Below, piece after piece: positions 58,930-64,000 of a stretch of 64,000 nt of DNA. The translations under genes were made by a program, and so were the position numbers. The notes beneath the pieces were generated by a model. The model did not search any database and had not been told where the DNA came from. It saw nothing but the letters and a program-made list of their open reading frames with translations. Location: NCBI GenBank assembly GCA_035578155.1, contig JAPWDM010000066.1, positions 434,001-498,000 of the forward strand, in the 5' to 3' direction. The stretch comes from Brachynemurus nebulosus (taxonomy: Eukaryota; Arthropoda; Insecta; Neuroptera; Myrmeleontidae). The first letter of the stretch is position 1; each line of letters begins with the position of its first letter.

Positions 58930-60109
58930 TTGATATCTGTAAACTCAAAATAGTAGTATTTAGAAGGGGTGGAAAGTTCAGGGCTCTTCCGTTGTGCATG
59001 TGAACACGCAATGCAAAAGACAAATATAGCATTAAGCAGCATAAGAGATATAATGATAAAAAGCAGAATGAACTTATGGGAAGCTAGAATTTACCTATTT
59101 CATTCTATTGTATTAAGTTATATTCGGATGAAATATGGGGCTTGAGATAAAATCAAAATATAGAAAAAATTCAAACGAATTTCTGTAAAAGTGTCTTTTG
59201 TTGGCCAAAAAACATACCAGGCTATATTATAAGGCAGAAAATCGATTTAGTGAATCTGTCTTGGTATACGCTAAAGTTGGCACTAGGCTGGTGGCTTAAA
59301 ATATCAAAGATGTCAGAATGTAGATATCCAAAGCTGTGTTTTGCCAGGCTTCTTTCTCTGGATAAAAATCCCGATAATGTAGTCAAGTACAATTGGGCTA
59401 CTCAATTAAAAAATATTATCATCACCTTAGGTTACGAACAGGTGTGGAATAATTAGACTACTCATGATATACACCAGTTTTTCCCAGATATATGGGAAAG
59501 ATTCAAGGAGAACCTAATTTATGAAGGTAGGCGAAGAATATTAGATTCAACCTACAATCCAAGGTATCAAGATATAAAACAATCAGTTACCACCGAGGAG
59601 TATATCAATATTTTACTGCATATTGATAAAACTAGAATTATTAGTCAACTTAGAGTAATGGGCCAAAACTGTGTTAATATTTATACCAAAGGGTTTAGAT
59701 ATTTCTGGAATTGTGAAAATGAATGCCTTATATCACATCTTTATAGTATGTCCTACATATCGGTTAATTCGGGCGTCTTTCCTTTATGAATATGTTGACC
59801 AAAATTGTAACGAAAACAATTACCACATCTCATTGTTTACAAACTTAATTGTAAATAAGATCAACAATATTTATTACTTTGTTCGAAATATGTGGACAAC
59901 CAGAAGTTTCATTCGTTTTGAATAATTTTGAGAAAAGCCACTATTGGTTTCGCTCTTAGATGTTGTTTATGCCTCTTACGGGTACAGTTATATCGTTTAT
60001 GTTATATATGAGCTAAAAATTATTGTATGTTGTTGTATATGATTTGTATAACCGGAATCTCTGTAACGTTTAATTACCAAATAAAGTATATATTATTATT
60101 ATTATTATA
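58930..60109 (+). mobile_element. 3' end of a non-LTR (LINE) retrotransposon, 5'-truncated
   Basis: Contains a decayed reverse-transcriptase C-terminal region (58947-59925), about 155 bases of 3' untranslated sequence, an AATAAA at 60080-60085 and a TAT/ATT-repeat tail (60091-60109). Repeat tails of this kind are known for some insect LINE clades. 5' truncation is the usual outcome of target-primed insertion. The clade was not assigned. Confidence 0.75.
58947..59925 (+). pseudogene. Decayed LINE reverse-transcriptase C-terminal region
   Basis: One frame runs from 58947 to about 59715 with several stops. It shows K-I-V-V-F-R-R-G-G, like the RT segment before the last conserved blocks, and later I-P-G-Y-I-I-R-Q-K and Y-T-L-K-L-A-L-G-W-W, the post-RT region typical of insect LINEs. 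The segment opening with GTG at 59250 is open for 68 codons to TAG at 59454-59456. After about 59715 the natural frame shifts to the one open from 59671 to 59925, giving N-A-L-Y-H-I-F-I-V-C-P-T-Y, the usual Cys/His-like tail. Stops and a frameshift mean it is dead. The match is to family features from memory. Confidence 0.72.
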
Positions 60110-60719
60110 TTTGTAAACTCGGCCTGACAAACAGACAAAAATTTTTAATCTAACGGTTTTGCGTAAAATTTCGTTTCGCATAAATAACTTAAATTGCTTA
60201 TACATGTAAGATATTAGCTAATGCGTTTATGAAGACCGATTGCGTAATCGTTTACGGTTCGTGTGTCTTGCGAATGCGTAATACTAGAACGTTGATCAAG
60301 GAGTCTAACCAACACTCTATTTAGACTTCAAGTCATAATAACTCCAACAACAATAACCAACATTTATTGTCAAAGTTGAAAAATCAAAATTTTACAAGAA
60401 TATCGACATATTTGAAGCGAAAATATGTTCAAAATCAATTAAGATGAATCTAAGAATTGCTCAAAGTATAACATCGAATGAATATTGTGGGAGCGTCGAA
60501 GATTAGCGGTAGAGTCCGATTCAATTCTCAGTACGCACAACGTCATCGTATCCATTATTAATGGGTAAATTTAAATTCTTGCAAATGTAGAAGTGATTAA
60601 CAAAGACGTTGGAGTGGAGACATCGAAGTCCATTGAATTGAGTCCATTCCAATTTTTAGGCCATCATACAAAAATAATAATGTAAATTAAAAATCACAAA
60701 GTGATTGAAAAAATTATCC
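60110..60719. other. Intergenic DNA, possible body of a tRNA-headed SINE
   Basis: 60480-60640 shares strings with 21028-21200 (GTCGAAGA, GTGATTAACAAAGACG). If the tRNA-like unit to the right is a SINE head, this stretch would be its body. Confidence 0.35.
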
Positions 60720-60791
60720 GCATCGACCGGGAATCGAACCCAGGATCTCCCGGTAACTAGCCAAGTGTCTTAGCTATTAGACCAACGATCC
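60720..60791 (-). tRNA. tRNA-Thr(AGT)-like sequence, pseudogene or SINE head
   Basis: 72 bases on the minus strand fold as a cloverleaf. D stem is GTCT/AGAC, anticodon stem CTTGG/CCGGG with loop CTAGTTA (anticodon AGT), variable AGATC, T stem CTGGG/CCCGG with loop TTCGATT. Box A (TGGTCTAATAG) and box B (GGTTCGATTCC) are exact. The acceptor stem has two mismatches (positions 2 and 7) and the D loop lacks one of the two conserved G residues, so a damaged gene or SINE head is likely. A TTTTTT terminator lies about 10 bases downstream on the minus strand. Confidence 0.5.
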
Positions 60792-63125
60792 TGTGTTGGA
60801 TAGCCACCCGAGCCAGACAATCGTTCAATCATCTATGTGTATTGGTACTCTCTCTAATGCGAGAAACAGTTACAATTTTTCAATTTCAAATATTTTTTAG
60901 AAAATATTTTATAAGATTTGAGTTAGAATGTAATAAGTTGTTATGGGGGCGATGTATGTTTTTATTGTCAGGTAGCAAAATTTTCTCTTTGCTTTAAATT
61001 AGCCGCCACTAAAGATTGTTTATAAAGGAAACTAAATTTTTTAGTTTTCTAGTGGCTTAGTTACAGCACTTTTTGATCAGACTAGGCTATTTTAATGGGT
61101 TCTACTAGTGAAATCCTCTAAAATGAACTAGTGTAATCCGCGCTTTAGACTACATTTACACGTGACTTATTAAAAAAAAAATTGACTATATACCCGAATC
61201 TCCTTTTCAGATATCCGAACATTTTTTTATAGTTTTCATTAAGTACGTTTACTAGTTGGTCTGATCGGAACACAGTGGTACTATTACGTCTGTTGTTAAT
61301 GTTTGGATGTAGTATATACTAGCATATGGATAGTTCAGGATTTATTAGATACGTTCAGAAAATACGACTGATATTTTCAAAAAGGGGTAAGTTAATTAAA
61401 ACGCGTTTTGTTTAAATTTTTCATTGTTCATGTCTGTGTCTCTACCTTTGTGATGTTGTCGAACGTAAAAAGGCGTAGATAAATTTTTTAATTTGTTGAT
61501 TTCTCAGCACATACATACTCGGGAAATTAAAAAAGATACGTATGCCTTCTCTCGCGTATATTTGCTATGTTTAATATCTTCTTAGACTTTGAAAATTGTT
61601 CATGTAAGTATTATACTTTATTTTAAATATTTCAAATAGTGATTATCTGCTGTAGGAAATTAAAGAAATTTTTTTAGTTGAACGCAAGTAGAAAAATTTA
61701 TAAAGAGAAGTCTGCAAACGTATATAAAAGTCTGAGAACTTGTACTATATTTTCTGAATTCAAAAGTATGTATATAAATTACTAAATACCATAAAACGGA
61801 ATGAATGGGAAAAAAATTGATAATTTATTGCGATTATTGTAAACTATATAGTTCATAGTTTGAGGACGGTTGTATCTGAGTTTATCATAAGCTACAATTA
61901 AAATAAATATTAACAGGATTATAAAATAATTGCAGAAAATTGAAATTCAGAAAGTAGTGGATCCTGCAATGCCCATAGTGTAGCTTTGTATGCTTTATGT
62001 TATACAACCCTGAAGTGATGCATGTCTTTATCACAGTACCGGGTGGATCAAAAATGATTCATTATGACTAATATACCAGGTGAATCAAAAGTGATGAATA
62101 TCTGAGTTAACAGTCTCGTCATTACAATGTAAGTATTTCATTAGATGATGTATTCGGTAGCACATATTTAATATTTTTACTTCCAAATTTCATCAAATCT
62201 TTTGTTCAGACTCGTCAAAGTCAATTTAATGTCAAATATTTATATTTAGTTGTCTTCAAGCTTCAAATTGATACGTTACATGATATGGAGCCCTAAGCAT
62301 ACATATAAAAATCTGTGGACAGTAGTAGACCAAACTAGGTCTAATCGCAGCTTAGCTGATCACTCGTTCGAGGACGGTGAGCGGATGCGCTTCAATTGTA
62401 TAAGTGTTAAATCATTAATGATTACACTGGATGTTGGTCTGTTTGCAATATGTGTGTATTTTAGTGTATACGACGACCACTCATACAGATGCAAATATCA
62501 AACATATACAAATACAAACAGTGTATACCTATATAACATATAGGTGGGGAGTGGTAGGGATTTTTTGTCTACGCTGGTATCATTAGTACAGAGATAGCAA
62601 GTCGGTTTCTGAATTCTGTGTAATTAACACTTCAATTATACTTGAAATCGTGTTCAAAAATTTTGAGGTTAAATTACGGCATATTTTAAGGCTTCTGAAA
62701 TATTCTTTCCACTTTTTTTTATACTGCTCTTTGATTTCTGTTTCATTGGAGGGATTTCGTTTTTTCATATCGTTTTCGCGTTAGAGCATTTGATTGAAAA
62801 CAGTTTTCGTCTTCTGGCATCTCAGCGGTTTGATTTAAAATGATTTTGTTTTTAAATTCGTGATCAGCGTCAGAGTAATATTATTTTGCTGGTTATATTT
62901 TCAAAAGCTTTAATATCTCCGGAGGCAGTTTTTAAAAATTTTTATTTTGGATAGGCCCGAATTTTTCTATACATATCATAAACATATACCTAACGGTATC
63001 AGAGACGAATTTTGTTGATTTCGTAATATGTATTGTAGAACCCACAATTCTGAACTTGAATTTTCTTACTTTTTCATTTATTCAAAATTTTTGGGTAGAC
63101 CAAGTGCAGGAGAATAATGATTGAC
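60792..63125. other. Intergenic DNA, no gene recognised
   Basis: The largest frame is 97 codons at 62250-62543 (plus), of ordinary composition, with no recognisable domain. A small hairpin-like GCCACTA...TAGTGGC occurs at 61004-61055. Confidence 0.4.
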
Positions 63126-63127
63126 TA

Positions 63128-63733
63128 CACCAAGACCTCGCTTTGCGTCGTTTCGTTCTGCGTTTTTTCGAAGTTGCGTCGCTGCTGAATTAGTATAAAT
63201 TTTCACTGTGCATCGTTAAATTTTCGAAGTTGCGTTGTTTTGGGTTCGAGTCTTTAATTTTTTTTCGAAATTTTTTGAAATTTCCTTTTTTTCTAAAAGA
63301 TGGTACGACTTTGTTTTATTATGGTGGATATGTATCTATTGCTGTATTGTAATAAAGATTGATAATAGATGGAAACTACTTTGAGCGTGTTGGTATAAAA
63401 TTAAAATAAATGTGTATTACGAAATTAAATAAAGAGACAGTGATTAATTTTCACTTTGTTTTTATAAATTAATTGATTATTTTATTTTGTTTTAATTGAA
63501 TTTGTTGTTTTTTTTATTTTTTGTATGTATATAATAACATTTTATATTATTTTTGTTTTTTAAATGTTTACTTTGTTCAATTTTCGTTTTAAAAAGTAGT
63601 GTTTTCGTAACCCTGAAACCTATCTTCGATCTTTACATGGTTTACTATAGAAAATCATAATTCAATTTGCGTCGTTTCAATTTGCGTCGTGTTTTTTTGG
63701 AACGTAACCACGACGCAAATTGAGGTATTGGTG
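63128..63733. mobile_element. TA-flanked pogo-like MITE, 606 bases
   Basis: The left end CACCAAGACCTCGCTTTGCG and, complemented, the right end CACCAATACCTCAATTTGCG are terminal repeats, with TA on both sides (63126-63127, 63734-63735). TTGCGTCG-type strings recur near both ends (63141, 63173, 63229, 63666, 63681, and inverted at 63710). No transposase frame. Confidence 0.82.
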
Positions 63734-63735
63734 TA

Positions 63736-64000
63736 TATTTAGAACTTTAGAATATAAGAAAAGAGAAATTACTCCGATTAATATTTCAAAATATTTTAAC
63801 AAAAGGATTAAGAATATTTTGAATCTAGATACTAAAAATAATTATACATATAGTACTTAACTTTAATTGATGTTCTAACGGAAGCTTTTAGATGATGCAG
63901 AAAAATATTGCTAATCTTAATTTGAAATTAAACCATGTTAGGAAGTAGAGAGCAAGCACAAAAATGAAATAATATAAGCATATTGAAAATTCAACACAAA
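63736..64000. other. A+T-rich DNA, nothing recognised
   Basis: No feature could be supported. Confidence 0.5.

Noticed and set aside
62250..62543. 97-codon frame with ordinary amino-acid mix
   Set aside because: No recognisable motif or splice context; could be chance.

Overview
The window is A+T-rich, non-coding eukaryotic DNA, most likely from an insect. The basis is the density of cut-and-paste transposon remnants (hAT, Tc1/mariner and pogo-like), the tRNA-headed SINEs, one decayed non-LTR retrotransposon tail, one LTR, and very long (TA)n arrays. Frequent TACCTAC/GTAGGTA strings would suit a hemipteran, but that is a weak inference. I recognise no intact host protein-coding gene. Every open reading frame is short, and most lie in low-complexity DNA or antisense to repeats.

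Layout. Positions 1-41 are the end of a TA-flanked MITE whose full copy lies at 39685-40332. Positions 1185-8375 form a nested composite: about 0.5-kb arms of one repeat in inverted orientation, the left arm abutting a long foldback element (1684-2847), the right arm split by a younger element (6740-7904). The intact left arm preserves the empty site and so proves a TA target duplication. hAT-type elements follow at 8428-9567 and 12663-13331 (8-bp duplications, 7/8 matching), 20212-20382, 24018-24509 (7/8), 34183-34375 and 54292-54509 (7/8). A TA-flanked element at 24714-25640 keeps a broken reading frame with a cysteine-rich, PHD-like zinc finger, probably the tail of a transposase. A short palindrome-headed family carries the internal TA arrays at 6379-6722 and 25910-26455.

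The middle third holds a tandem duplication followed by a hammerhead-like motif (27695-28159), a pogo-like MITE (32100-32588), a SINE with a perfect 17-bp target duplication (36317-36674), and a 1.3-kb near-perfect hairpin element (36701-38017) whose two arms each carry another hammerhead-like core. The last third holds two more hairpin elements, a stop-disrupted fragment of a transposon-type protein (47295-47600), an LTR on the minus strand (50423-50873), a 0.47-kb tandem duplication (51915-52870), a Tc1 transposase remnant (about 56795-57216), the 3' end of a non-LTR retrotransposon (58930-60109), a tRNA-Thr-like unit (60720-60791) and a pogo-like MITE (63128-63733).

Nothing here works together as a gene pathway. 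The window records successive mobile-element insertions. The points most worth a second look are the nested insertion with its array of about 11 copies of a 17-bp motif, the hammerhead-like cores in unrelated repeats, and the very clean long hairpins that could feed small-RNA production. All calls come from reading the sequence; no database search was possible.
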